The notes: generated by a model not told the origin, from the letters alone. Counted from the first letter of the stretch, positions 1-10,930 are shown. The stretch is DNA of 64,000 bases from Ignelater luminosus (GCA_011009095.1 VTPC01004683.1:1-64000), one strand, 5' to 3'. Made by a program: numbers and translations.

Positions 1-300
1 TGCCAGTGGCAAACGCTGTAAGTGTGCTGGCTTCTGGAGATGCCTCCGTGGTAGCTGCCCTGGCAAGAGTAGCTGTAGTGGTGGTTTCAGCAGATATGGT
101 GCTACCGGCAATAAGTGTAAGGGTGCTGGCTGCTGGAGATGCCACCGTGGTAGCTGCGTTGCCAAAATCAGCTGTAGTTGTGGTCTTATGAGATGTGGTA
201 CTACCGGCAGTAGGTGTAAGGGTGCTGGCTTCCGGAGATGCCTCCGTGGTAGTTGCGGTGCCACGAGTAGCTGTAGTTGAAGTGTCAACAGCAGCAGGAC
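1..300 (-). repeat. 99-bp in-frame tandem repeat in the mucin exon
   Basis: The block GATGCCTCCGTGGTAGCTGC and close variants starts at about 39, 138 and 237, a spacing of exactly 99 bp (33 codons). At least two and a half units are present and the array continues past base 1. Units differ by scattered substitutions but none breaks the reading frame. Confidence 0.85.
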
Positions 301-1306
301 TTGTCACGATTGGTTGAGTTGTAGGTTTTGTGGCGGTTAGCGCTAGATTGATGTAGAGTGAAACTGAGTTTAGCGTAATGTTATTAGCAGTAGCAACTGC
401 TGCTTTTAGGTCATCAAGTGCTCTATTGGATAATGCTGCTATTTTACCAATGGTTTGTTGATATGTTCTGATGATTTTTCCAGTTGCAGCAAGAGCTGGA
501 AGTTTTGTTTCTCCAACTAGTATCATATCGGACATTGCGGTCACACTTCTGGCTTTGGTAGACATTTTCGTCGTTGTTCCAGTGGTAGGAGAACCCGTAG
601 CTTTGGTCTTACCAACTATACTACTACTGGTTGTCGGTGTTGTCTTGGTTTTTGTATATGCCGTCGTGGTGGTGTCGGTGCCGTTAGAAGCTGTAGTTGC
701 GGTTTTAACGCTAATGCGTTGTGGTTTGGTATGGAGGAAGAATGCAGTGTTTGTTGGTGCTGGTGAAATTATTTGATATGTTGTAAGAGGATTCTGTTTT
801 ATCGTGCTGTGTAGTATGTGAGCTGCGTAGATGTGAGCTTTATTGTCTTTGTTTGGTATATGTGATGTTATTTTGTACGTTGTTTCATTATTGGAAGTTG
901 TATTTGTTTTAGTTTTGGTTAGGTCTATATTTCCGATGGTCTGAATAATACTTGCACTTTGACATGGTATGCAGGTTTTTAGTTTTTTATCAAACACTTT
1001 ACCTTTTGGGCATGTGAGAATAATTATGTGATGTATGTCGCAATAGCAAAACATATAGTTTTTGTTTGGATCCCCATAGTGTAGAAATCCGGTAGTGTTT
1101 CCACAGTTTTTGTTCTCTAGTACGAGTAATACTTCAGCTGGATATATATCAAAGCACGTTTTATTGCAGTGAGAGTAAAGTTGTTTGTCTTTACACTGCT
1201 TGCATGTTTGTATTAATTTACCGTTGATCATTTCACATTGACGGTATTGATAGGGATGAATGCCAGGTTTCGTGTATCCTTCAATGTTGCAAGGTTCGCA
1301 TGATTG
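1..1306 (-). CDS. Partial secreted Cys-rich, mucin-like protein (C-terminal side cut by window edge)
   Basis: The minus strand is open without a stop from 1306 to base 1, about 434 codons; no ATG opens it because the segment begins at a 3' splice site (TTGTAG ending at 1307). The first ~110 residues hold many cysteines: an initial CEPC block, then a module with spacing C-x18-C-x-C-x9-C-x11-C-x2-C that resembles a peritrophin-A (CBM14) chitin-binding domain. The remainder is Thr/Ala/Ser/Pro-rich with few hydrophobic stretches, as in O-glycosylated mucins. Near the window edge it becomes a 33-residue tandem repeat (ATTxASPxASTLT and a TTTTA run), encoded by exact 99-bp units. A peritrophic-matrix, cuticle or salivary mucin is inferred. 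The signal-peptide exon was not located; it should lie above 1320. The family name is tentative, but that this is real coding sequence is well supported. Confidence 0.72.
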
Positions 1307-1690
1307 CTACAACATAGTATTGGTTTTTTAGTATATTGATGCAGTACGGTAGAATGTTGAAGTAGAATAACAGTAGTATGAGTAGTTATAGCCGCAGTGA
1401 AAAGAAATTGCTTTGTTTGCTTATTGCTGCATAATGTATCATAAAATAATGTATTTATTTTTCGCAAAAAGCAAACGATTATAAATGTTAGTTTATGTTT
1501 CTTTGTTTTTTTTTGGGAGCGTATTCTTATTAAATAAAACATGTCTTTTCATTGCGACTGCAACAACACGTGTCTCTTTACTTACAACTTCGATTTACAG
1601 TAACGAGTACAAGATGTGCTAAGTATGCAACACATTATATAGAGTGGTATTTCAGTATCTAACTTACAATGCAAGTTGTCGATTCTATTC
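1307..1690. other. Upstream of the mucin exon: intron and possible first-exon space
   Basis: AT-rich. An open minus-strand stretch runs from about 1542 but joins the mucin frame only after a frame change, so it is probably intron rather than exon. No convincing signal peptide was found. No other feature is supported. Confidence 0.4.
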
Positions 1691-1695
1691 CAGTG

Positions 1696-2862
1696 TTACG
1701 AGGCTTGCTGGAAAACTTTCTGCAATCCGGTACTTCCGTTGGTGTCAGGGTCGTTTCTTTCTCAATTTCGAAAAATTTGTCACTTCTAACCTACAATTCA
1801 GTTGACAGTTCGTACCCAAACAATGCATCGAACGGATTAATGTGGCTTTTGGTGAGAAAGTTCCATCGAATAGAATTGTTTATAGTTGGTTCGCTGATTT
1901 CCAGCGTGGACGTTCTTTTCTCAGTGATGAATTTCGTGAAAGTCGCCTATCCACGTCTGTTGTTGCCACTAACGGTGATGCTGTGCGTGAAATTATTGAG
2001 CGAGATCGGCATGTAACACCGTGAAGTAGGAATCAGCTTGGGCATTAACATGAAAGCAATACTCACAATTTTACACGATCATCTAAAAAGTTTTGAAATC
2101 GCTAGATTCCACATAATTTGAGTGAAGCTCAAAAGAAGAATCGTGTGAATTGGTGCAAAGAAATGCTGAAAAAATTCAACGGAGCTCAATCAAATTTAGT
2201 GTACGACATTGTTGCTGCTGACAAAAGTTGGATCTACTTATATGAGCCGGAAACTAAACAACAATCCACTGTTTGGATGTTTCGAGGTGAGTTGAAACCA
2301 CAACAAAGTTGTTCGTTCACGCGGTGTTGCAAAGCAAATGATCGCTTGTTTCTTCTGTTTCTGGACATGTGGCAACCGTAGCTTTAGAGGATCGAAGAAC
2401 TGTGAACGCTGATTGGTACAGAACAATTTGTTTGCCAGAAGTCATCGGTGAAATCGGAAAAAACAATCCAAATCGGCGCATCCTCCTTCATCATGGCAGT
2501 GCAAATGCCCACACAGCTTCGGAAACTGTCGACCTTTTAGCAATGAAAAAGTAAGATTGATGTCGCATTGTCCGTATTCGTCTGATCTAGCACCAAATGA
2601 CTTCTTTCTGTTTCCGACAGTCAAAAACAAGATAGGTGGTGAGCGTTGTTCTTCACCTGAAGCAGCCATTGAGGCATGTAGGCAACTGGTTTCTGAGGTA
2701 CTAGTTTCAGATTGGAAAAAATGTTTCGAAGATTGGTTTGAACGTATGCAAAAGTGTATTGATGCTAAGGGCGAATATTTTAAAAAACAATAAAGCCATT
2801 TACTAAATTGTGTCTGTATTTTTCTTAATCATTTGCAGAAATTTTCCCAGCAAGGCTCGTGT
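1696..2862 (+). mobile_element. Mariner (Tc1/mariner) relic, copy 1
   Basis: Imperfect terminal inverted repeats match at 20 of 23 bases (1698-1720, ACGAGGCTTGCTGG..., and the complement of 2838-2860). Between them are transposase pieces in several frames: helix-turn-helix end at 1806-2024, first catalytic Asp motif (VAADKSWIYLYEPE) near 2205-2250, second motif near 2490 where Asp is replaced by Gly (LLHHGSANAHT), and third motif SSDLAPNDFF near 2578-2610, ending in EYFKKQ-stop at 2793. Relative to the copy at 49.4 kb it lacks about 130 bp around the start codon. It has several frameshifts and is inactive. Confidence 0.88.
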
Positions 2863-2869
2863 GTTACTT

Positions 2870-4045
2870 TGTACAAAAAATGTAAGCTTTTCAACTTTTT
2901 AGAAGTAGAAAAGAGAGTATCCAAAATCTCCAAGTTAAGATGTAATGTAATCCTAGAAAGATGTAAACATTTTATAGGTATTACATTACAATAAATGGAA
3001 TATTGAAAAGAAAGGATAATAAGTAAAATAAAATTGAACTTCCGGAGATTTTTTTAATTATTTTGCCTTACAGTGTACATACAACAGATAAAAAATTGAG
3101 ATTTGCATTTGTTTATTAAGTATTTACGTTACATTTTAAGATTACAGTTAGATAAAATAAATTCAAACAATAAATAACGAGAAACAGTATATGCAAATCA
3201 TTCATTGAATTTAAATCGGTTAAATTTAAAAAAATTTGGGAAGATAATACAGAATGTATTGATTTACAGACAGGCGGAGTGAAGTTAACTAATCGTTCAC
3301 TAGATGGCTGAAGGTTACACTTCTGAATGATGTTGGTGCGTGAAGTGTTTTATTTATTTCTATCTCGTTAAGAACCTGGATGTTTTATGTAAACTTCGCT
3401 TACCAAAAAAAATCAACAATTTAAGGAAGATTTGAGACAATAAAGGCAGAAGGTAAATCAGTGCATTGATCTATACCATATTTTCAATTTAATAGTACTC
3501 AGAATATATTTTGAGGTTATTTATTTGGAGCTTTAAATATTACATTTCGTTTTGTATTACTATAACTCTACTATTCCGTATTAGTTTGCTGACTTGAATA
3601 TTAATATTAACATTACACGTACAGCCGTTGATTTCCATGAATATTCGACGTTTTTCAGATATTCAGTCATTCCATTTCCTATTAATAAAGCTTTACTTGT
3701 ACAGAGTGGTTCAAATTAGGTGTAATTTCGAGGCTTGTATTAACTAGAGTGCCTCAATAATCAGCAGTTGACAGATAAATATCGGTATAGACTATTGTAT
3801 TTCTTTACTTCCTGGCAAGACAGTTGGTGTTTGTGCACTCTTTTTATAAATTGCCAAGATACTTACATTAACATAACGTTAAGGTTATTTTTACGGGATT
3901 TCCGATATTACTGTATAACACATTTCCATTCTTGCATTTATTTGCCAAATTTGTATCATCGAGGCACTTTAATATTGACGATAGCAACTAACGATTTTCG
4001 GGACTCGGAACTGTGAGTGTAATATGGTCTAAAAGACTCCGTGCG
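2870..4045. other. AT-rich intergenic DNA
   Basis: No gene, satellite or terminal repeat is visible. The ORF of about 80 codons at 3768-4016 has no recognisable motif or biased composition and is probably chance. Confidence 0.4.
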
Positions 4046-4110
4046 TGTGACGTCATCGTTAGCTTGCCATCATGGTTTTTGTTTTCATACTTTTTATTAG
4101 GGCACACATA

Positions 4111-4359
4111 CAGTGAAATTTTTTTTATCTCTGAACATGCAGTTTAAAATATTTATTTTCTCTTCTTTACGATACATTACTTCAAAATTAAGACACAAAC
4201 TGCAATGAAACTTTTACATTTCTTATTTGACATTAACAAATGACAAACTCATTTGTTTTGTCAAAGGTTGCTTGCATACTCTGCAACACTGCAATTGACA
4301 TGTTTTTTTTTTTAATTGAACATACGGATTTGTATGTTCAGAGATAAAAAACCTCACTG
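4111..4359. mobile_element. 249-bp MITE with ~30-bp terminal inverted repeats
   Basis: The left end (4111-4140, CAGTGAAATTTTTTTT then ATCTCTGAACATGC) is the inverted counterpart of 4332-4359 (complement CAGTGAGGTTTTTTATCTC). Both ends are flanked by TA (4109-4110 and 4360-4361), the target of Tc1/mariner-type insertion. The interior is AT-rich and non-coding, so the element is non-autonomous. Confidence 0.85.
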
Positions 4360-4387
4360 TATATTATAGTTTTATAAATATAAAATA

Positions 4388-5706
4388 CAGGGTGTCCCTA
4401 GAAGGTCTGTACAACGCCCTACCACATATTCCTCAGACTAAAATAGGACGATTTAACCAAACTTACCTCTATCCAAATGTGCTTCGTTAAGGCGTTACCA
4501 GACGTCAAAGATCTTAAGAATAATTATATTTTTTTAAATCACAAAAAGTGCTTTCAGCGATTGGAATTAAATTTGGGTTGTCAATGTATACTAGAAAAAT
4601 GGGATTTTTCGACATCAGTTTTTTACTCGTGGACGTTTCGTAAGTGGTCAAAAGTCGATCGTCCACATGCATTGAAGCTTAGATTGTTTTAGCGGTTCTG
4701 TCAATACTTCTGGAACTTTTTCTACAGATGGGCATTTTTGTTTCAAGCATTTTTGTCTGTTGTTCTATTTTGATTACTGCTGTAGTTTAGGCACAAAAAA
4801 ACAATTTTCATTTGTCTTCCGGAATGTAATGTAAAGTTTAGTGGCGTTCAAAACAATTAATAAAATAAAATCCATGTTAATATAAAATGTAAATTTAGTG
4901 CAGCAGTAGTAGCTTACAGTAAATATTCAAAATGACCACCATTTACATGGATCCAAAGATTAATGCGTCGTAGAAAATTAAACTGTCCTCTGCATCATTA
5001 CAGCATCCATTTTTAAAGTATTTATTGCATCTTGAATGCGCCTCCATAATTCTTGTTCTGTGTCTACAAGTCTGGAGTACACCGTCGCTTTCAAAGCTCC
5101 CCATAAGAAAAAATCTAGCGGTGTCATATCAGGGAAACGCGGTCGCCAATTTACAAAAGCATCATTGCCTCTGCCGATTCATCTATTTGGATACTACTGA
5201 TTTAAATGGTTACAAACGTTTAAGGTGAAATTCGGAGGTGCCCCATCGTGCTGGAACCACATATCTTGGCGAACTCTCAGAGGTAGATTTTCTAATAAAT
5301 CAGGCAATGTATTTTGGAGATGTTCTAAATAGATTTCGGAATTTAATCAGTGCGGTAAATTGACTGGACCAATAATAAAATTGTCGATCATTCCTGCCCA
5401 CACGCTAATCTTGAATTCATGCTGGTAAGCATAAACATGTTCGTTGTGGCGATGATGCTACTGTAAACTGGCCACCACGTTCCCCTGATATGACACCACT
5501 GAATTTTTTATGGGGAGCTTTGAAAGCGATTGTGTACTCCAGACCCGTAGACACATAATAAGAATTGGGGAGGTGCATTCAAGATGCAGTAAATACTTTT
5601 AAAAAGATGCGGTAATGATGCTAGGAGTACAGTCTGGTTAAATCGTTCTAGTTTGGTCTGAGGAATGTGTGGTAGGGCGTTGTACAAACTTTCTAGGCAC
5701 ACCCTG
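4388..5706. mobile_element. Head-to-head composite of a Tc1/mariner-like transposon
   Basis: The ends are ~75-bp inverted repeats (4388-4465 against 5632-5706, beginning CAGGGTGT) flanked by TA on both sides. The minus strand from about 5410 to 4921 encodes the C-terminal half of a transposase: WAGMIDNFIIGP, FQHDGAPPNF with the second Asp, RFPDMTPLDFFLWG with the third, and a final VNGGHFEYLL-like end. The plus strand at 5455-5610 repeats the same third-Asp segment (PRSPDMTPLNFLWG) in the opposite direction. So two partial copies are joined in inverted orientation, each contributing a 3' end. Stops and frameshifts are present in both halves. Confidence 0.82.
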
Positions 5707-5709
5707 TAA

Positions 5710-6009
5710 AAGTTATTTGGAAGCTTGTTACCATGGCGATGACGTCACGTGCAACATTGTGAATTAATTAGTGAAAACAAAAGGTATCTAAGAAATAAAA
5801 TTTTTTTATTAAAAAAAACTATAAAATTTTGTACCATCTACAAGTTTTTATTGAAAAAAAGTCTTTAATTGTCCTATATGTGTTCCCTCGTTAATGCAAG
5901 GAAAAAAAAACATGGCCTACTTGATTTACTTTAACCGTTTATAGATTTTATTTTATATTTTTCTTGTAAATCAGAGTCTTATATCGCTGAAAACAGCATG
6001 AGGAGTGGA
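5710..6009. other. AT-rich spacer
   Basis: It contains a GATGACGTCACGTGC motif at about 5742, which mirrors GTGTGACGTCATCG near 4045 on the far side of the MITE and composite. Nothing else is supported. Confidence 0.35.
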
Positions 6010-6615
6010 GGCCTGCACGGATCGGGTGTTTTAGTCGGGCCTCGTTTTAAAACTTCATCGGGATTTATGGACCTACCTACTGTTCGGGCTTGTCGGACCT
6101 ATCGAATTTATCGGGTCGGTCGGGCTTTTCGGACTGTTATTTCTGTACTGCTCTGGAACGGACCGGACTGAGATCTTTTTCGTACTAAGACTTGGACAGG
6201 CGTTGTTTTCGAACTCAACCGGACAAGCATTATTTCCATACTGAACCGAAAAGTAGGATTTTCTTACTCCACATTTTTTCTTTCTCAGTTTAAAAGTACA
6301 CACTGGCCCTGTTGGGTCATTTGGTCTTATGGGGCCTCTAGGGCCTGTCGGATCGTTTTCTTATACTGAGTCGAGGCGGAAAAGTTTCGTGCTGTGCCGT
6401 AGAAGCCTGCACGGGTCGGGCCTTTGCGCGACCCTGCCCAGAGCTCGTATTTAGGTTAGGCCGGGCCTCAGTTTTTAATGGGTACTCCGGACTTGTCGGG
6501 TCATTCAGGGGTCTCGAACCTGTCAGGCTTTCCCACCCTGTCGGATCTTTCGGCCTCTCAGGGTTTTCTGGCCAATGAAAGAGTTACCGGGTCTGGAGAT
6601 TTTGGCATGTGCAGG
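6010..6615. repeat. CGGGCC-rich degenerate minisatellite, block 1
   Basis: Short units of roughly 9-18 bp built on TCGGGCC, TTTCGG and GGGTCTG are repeated with heavy divergence. Conserved edges GCCTGCACGGGTCGGGCC (near 6409) and GTGCAGGGCT (near 6610) form an inverted pair. Pro/Arg/Gly-rich open frames across it on both strands are by-products of composition. Related blocks lie at 8445-8960, 39585-40015 and 46285-46620. Confidence 0.8.
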
Positions 6616-7365
6616 GCTTTAATGAGAAGTTCTATCAAATGATGTCAATATCAGATATGACGTTCATAAAAAAATGAACCTGATGGTGATTTCACGAAAC
6701 CGAAACATCATTTGTCAATTTTTACAGTCTGAGGTTATTAGTAATAAAAAACTGCCTTAAGAATGTTTTATTAGATTTTTAGAATTTCCAATAATAAGAA
6801 AGCTAGAGGCGAAATACGTAAATAGCCATTTTGTCGCTTTTTGGTCATAAGTTGAAAACAAAAGAAGTTAACTCAAATCTGTTTTTAGCTTGAATCTGAA
6901 ACACCTTGCACATTATTGAAATCTACATAAAATTCTTTGTCGATTAATAAAAAAACTCTAATTTAACGGCCACTAGGAAGAATGAACCTCATGATGGTTC
7001 TGAAAAACCGAAACGTCGTATGGGAATTTGTATAGTTCCGAAGTATTAGAGATAAAGAAGTGCCTGTAAAAAGTTCTTTCTAATCTTCGAGATTTCTGAT
7101 AACGAAGTTATTGCCTAAAGACTAAAAACAAAAAACTGTTTTTTGAGGTTATTTATAACAAACAAATGAAGTTAACTCGAATTTCTTTTTAGATTTATTA
7201 TTGAACGTAAAAATACTTATTTCTGCCCCCAATTTAACAGACCTTGTATCTCTTTAGTTTTCCCGAGATCTAACTGGCGAGGCTCAAATTTGAATAACTC
7301 TGTACAGGGGAGAATCATCAACCAAGAGATGGCACTGAATTATCAAAATGGCGGAAGTTTAATGC
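6616..7365. repeat. Two diverged copies of a ~320-bp dispersed repeat
   Basis: Segments at about 6665-6890 and 6980-7190 share ordered blocks: ATGAACCTSATGATGG, CCGAAACRTCRT, then AATAAAAAACTGCC-like and GAAGTTAACTCRAAT. They are tandem and diverged. No coding potential is seen. Confidence 0.6.
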
Positions 7366-7366
7366 C

Positions 7367-7650
7367 CTATGGTAAGGTTATACGTCATCTCAAAAACAGG
7401 ATATAGTTATTTGCATCACATTTCTCAACAGAAGTTAAATATTTCTTGCCATTATAACTTTTTTTTCGAGATTCAGGGTGTCAAGATTTAACTAAAGACA
7501 AGAGATCTCGACACCTTGTATCTCGAAAATAATGCACTTTAGAGAAAACAGTTGTATTATAAACAATGCTTGTTTTTTGTAGAGGAATATGATGCAAATA
7601 ACTGCATCCTGTTTTCGAGATGACGTATGACTTTACCATTGATCATTGGA
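7367..7650. repeat. Hairpin-forming inverted repeat (~60-bp arms)
   Basis: The left arm (7367-7430) contains CATCTCAAAAACAGGAT and TTATTTGCATCACAT. The right arm (about 7585-7648) is its reverse complement with few mismatches (ATGATGCAAATAACTGCATC). The loop is ~150 bp and holds the phrase GACACCTTGTATCTCGAAAA. This suggests a fold-back MITE. Confidence 0.7.
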
Positions 7651-8010
7651 CTTAAAGGTTTTGAAAAGTTCAATTTTACTAGAAAACGACGTATTCTACG
7701 GAAAAAACACAAGAGTAACTTTTTGTTCCATATCGATCACTGAATTCGAAAATTATTAACATTTTCAAGTCTTCAGTGGCGTAGCAATTTCTTAGCGCAG
7801 CCCACCCTTAATTCCCCGCCTCTAATAGAGATATCAAACGCAGAACTACGTAGGATAGATCTACTATCTACCTTAAGAGTAACAAGCATGTAGAAATTTT
7901 CATCACGATATCTCATTTTGTTTTTTGAAATATTGAGAAAACAAGAAATTTTAAATGAAACTTTGACACCCTGTATCTCGAAAACGGTGCACTTTAGGAA
8001 AGAAAGTTAT
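7500..8010. repeat. Dispersed repeat ending in ACACCCTGTATCTCGAAAA
   Basis: Blocks from about 7665 to 8005 (ACGACGTATTCTACGG, CTTCAGTGGCGTAGC, GAGATATCAAACGCAGAACT, GATATCTCATTTTGTT, GACACCCTGTATCTCG) reappear in the same order on the opposite strand at about 24830-25190, inside the COX5A intron. Non-coding; probably a non-autonomous transposon family. Confidence 0.72.
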
Positions 8011-8444
8011 ATAACAAAAAAGTCTTAATTTTGATTGAAGAATACTTCTGCTAAGTATTTGCACTCATTTTCAAAAAGGGGACACCAAGATAGAGAGTTA
8101 ACTTGATAATAGATGTCGTTGGAAAGGGAATAACAATAGTAATCTTTTGCTATAAACAAAATTCAAATCGACCTACTTGATCGAAAGTTATAGCATTGCC
8201 ATGACAAACCGTGCGGAAAAACTTTCTCGCACGATTCACCATACTAACGAGTAAGCAGTAGGTAACGACCTACGTATGTTAGTTTCTATGGCATCCTTAA
8301 CGTTGCGTTGGTTGTAGAAAAATTGGATTTTTAGTATTAGGTGTTAATATTAAAAAGCCTACTTTTTAGAGTGGCCGTGAAAGAATTTTTTTTGTTTTTT
8401 AACTGCGCCGCAACGACTCCTGAGTTTAAAAATGTATCGGGCTT
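8011..8444. other. Spacer between repeats
   Basis: Moderately AT-rich; no open frame or repeat end is supported. Confidence 0.3.
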
Positions 8445-8960
8445 TTTGGATCTACGTCCGGTCAATCGGATCGTTGGCCGTTCGGACCTCTCCTGCCGTC
8501 TGACCTGTCGGTCTTTTTGAACTTCTCTCTGCCCTTCGGGTCTCTCTCGGCCCTATATCGAACTGTTTGGATCTCTTGTGCCTGCTGGACCTCTCGGTCT
8601 TGTTGGGCCATACGAGTCTTTCAGGCCGTTCGAGCTTTTTGGATTTCTCGACCCTTCGGCCTTCTCGCGTCTGCCGCGCCGTTCTGACTTCTCGGCTCGT
8701 CCGAAACTCTTAAGACTGTCGGGTCTTTTGAACTTCTATATCGGCCGTTTAGATCTGTCTGATTTCGCGGGCCGTTCGAGTTTCTTTGGGTCTCTGGAAT
8801 CTATCGGGCCGTTTGCATCTGCCGGGCCTATCAAACCTCTTGGGGCGTTTCGGTTTTTCGCGCTGTTTGGGCCTCTCGGACATATCGGGTCGCGTCAAGT
8901 TTGTCCCCAGTCGGACCGGATCGGGCCGGGCCTGCGAATTTCGGTCTGTGCAGGGCTCTA
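8445..8960. repeat. CGGGCC-rich minisatellite, block 2
   Basis: Same family as 6010-6615, with units such as GGACCTCTCGG and GGGCCGTT. The right edge reads GCCGGGCCTGCGAATTTCGG then GTGCAGGGCTC. The complement of this edge recurs at 43093-43160, showing the array has defined, mobile borders. Overlapping Pro/Arg-rich frames on both strands should not be called as genes. Confidence 0.8.
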
Positions 8961-9195
8961 GATCAAACAGGACTAGTATTTTCAATTCAATGGTCTTGGG
9001 GTATAAATATGACTATTCCTCACAACTGGATATTAAAAGGCGATTTTACTATCATAATCATAAACAGAAATGGGCTTTGTTATCTAACCTTATATTAACG
9101 CTTATACAACTTGGTTTAGTTAGCTAATAGAAATATGAAAAATTAAAAGCGGTTAAAAAGTAAGGTCGATAGTTGGAGCTTTATTTGCTACTCTG
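8961..9195. other. Spacer
   Basis: AT-rich sequence between the minisatellite edge and the Gypsy fossil; nothing recognised. Confidence 0.3.
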
Positions 9196-9199
9196 CTCA

Positions 9200-10930
9200 T
9201 ATGTATTTGGACTTTGACGCTTAGGGAGAAGGAGGAACTTAACTTTCTCTTGGAAAAACACGAAGATATCTTCAAATTAGGGGGGGGGGGGCGATCGATT
9301 TCATCGAACACGTCATTGATACTGGGGATCTTCCTACAGTACCCGTTGATCCATGCCGGCTATCAGCGTACAAGAAGGACTTCGTTAAACAGGAATTAGA
9401 CTCTATGATGGAACAGGGGATAATAAAAGAGCGCGAAAGTTCCTGGGGTTTCCTTCTAGTGCTAGTTCCGAAGAAAGGTGGACCGTTCCGCGCGAGTTGA
9501 TTGTCGTACGTTAAATGAGATTACAATGAATGTTAGTTACAAATTACCGCGAATTGAAGATTTACTCCACGAAGCTAAAAGGACCGCGTATACGTCTTCG
9601 ATAGACCTCCAATCCGGTCATTGGCAAGTGCGCGTACGTGAAAGTGACCGAGACAAAACGTGTTTTGTGTGTCCGTTTGGAACGTATCGATTTATGTGAA
9701 TGCCATTTGAATTCAAAAGCGCTCCTGCCGCGTTTCAACGTTTAATGGGCCGTTTTAAGGCAGGTTTAGGTGATAGAACTATATGTAGTAGCATATTTGG
9801 GTGATGTAGTGATTTCTAGTAGTTGTAGTGAACATTTACGGGGCCTATGCGCGGTATTTCAACATTTGTGCTTGTTTAAATTGCGAGCGCGTCGTGAAAA
9901 GTGGGTATTTGCTTGTGACTCAGTAGAATATTTGAGACGTGTGATCACAACTCAAGGTATTCAAACGAATGATAAAAATAAAGTAAGTGCTATCCTAGCG
10001 CGACCTCCTCCAAGAGACGTCAAAGAAGTGCTAAGTTTTTAACAAACGTGTTCATGGTATCGGCGTTTTGTGCTACACTTTTTAGAAGTAATCCGTTCGT
10101 TATCAGCGTTGACAAAGAAAAACGCTGTATGGAGGTGGAGTGTCACGATGCAGACGGCTTTTGATACATTAAAAAAGCTTTTTACTCAGGCACTTATTTT
10201 AAAGCAAGCCGACCATATTAAACCTTACCTTCTAAGGACGGATTCACTAGGAGATGATCCAGAGGAGCGACCAATTGAATACGCAAGTCGTCTGTTATTG
10301 CCAAATGAAAGAGATTTTCAAATACAGAACGAGAGGCTCTAGCAGTTGTATGCGCCGTGGAGAAGTTTAGAGGATACATTGATTTTGGTGACGGATCATG
10401 AAATCTCCAAACAGTCGCTTAACCAGATGGGCACTTGAACAACAGTCTTATAATACCAGGATGGAATCTACTCCTGGAAAATCTAATGTAGTTGCTGACA
10501 CCCTCTCTTGATCACCATGTGGGCTTAGAGAAGAAGACAGCTGTCATTTGTGTCCTGTTTCCGTCGCGATTTCATCTCGTAGTGCCAGCAAAACAAGAAA
10601 CGACCAGTTCAACAATCCAGAACTGCGAACAATCATAGATACCTTTAAAAAGGACGATGGACAGAACGTGGTTTTTTACTTTCAAATGGAATTTTGTACC
10701 GCTACAATCCAGATTCGAACGATGAAGAATCTCAGCAAGTGGTATCATCGCAATTTTATTCGAATACCACGATTCCGAAACAGCAGGCAGTGCAGAAAAT
10801 CTTCAAGAGGTATTATTTCACGGGTATGTATCAAAGCATATCTGAAACTGTGTCGAGTGCCAAAGATACACGCCCAACAACTTACGAACTTTAAGATCGT
10901 AAGTGAAAGGTAGGAAAGTACATCATCAGA
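9200..10930 (+). mobile_element. Gypsy-type LTR retroelement fossil (Pol only)
   Basis: Recognisable parts in order are reverse transcriptase (about 9350-10040; DCRTLNEIT, SSIDLQSGHWQV, CPFGTYRF), the RNase H region (about 10070-10400; PIEYASRLLLPNERDF) and an integrase zinc-binding region near 10690-10900 (KRYYFTGMYQSISE). Gag, protease and LTRs were not found. It is clearly broken, with several breaks (roughly half a dozen or more), and looks old. Confidence 0.85.

Noticed and set aside
1228-1542. 104-codon minus frame as the start of the mucin gene
   Set aside because: It is out of phase with the Cys-rich exon and lacks a clean signal peptide; an acceptor at 1307 explains the boundary better.
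8578-9127. Long Pro/Arg- and Gly/Leu-rich open frames on both strands
   Set aside because: They lie in the CGGGCC minisatellite; stop codons are rare there because of composition, and frames are open on both strands at once.
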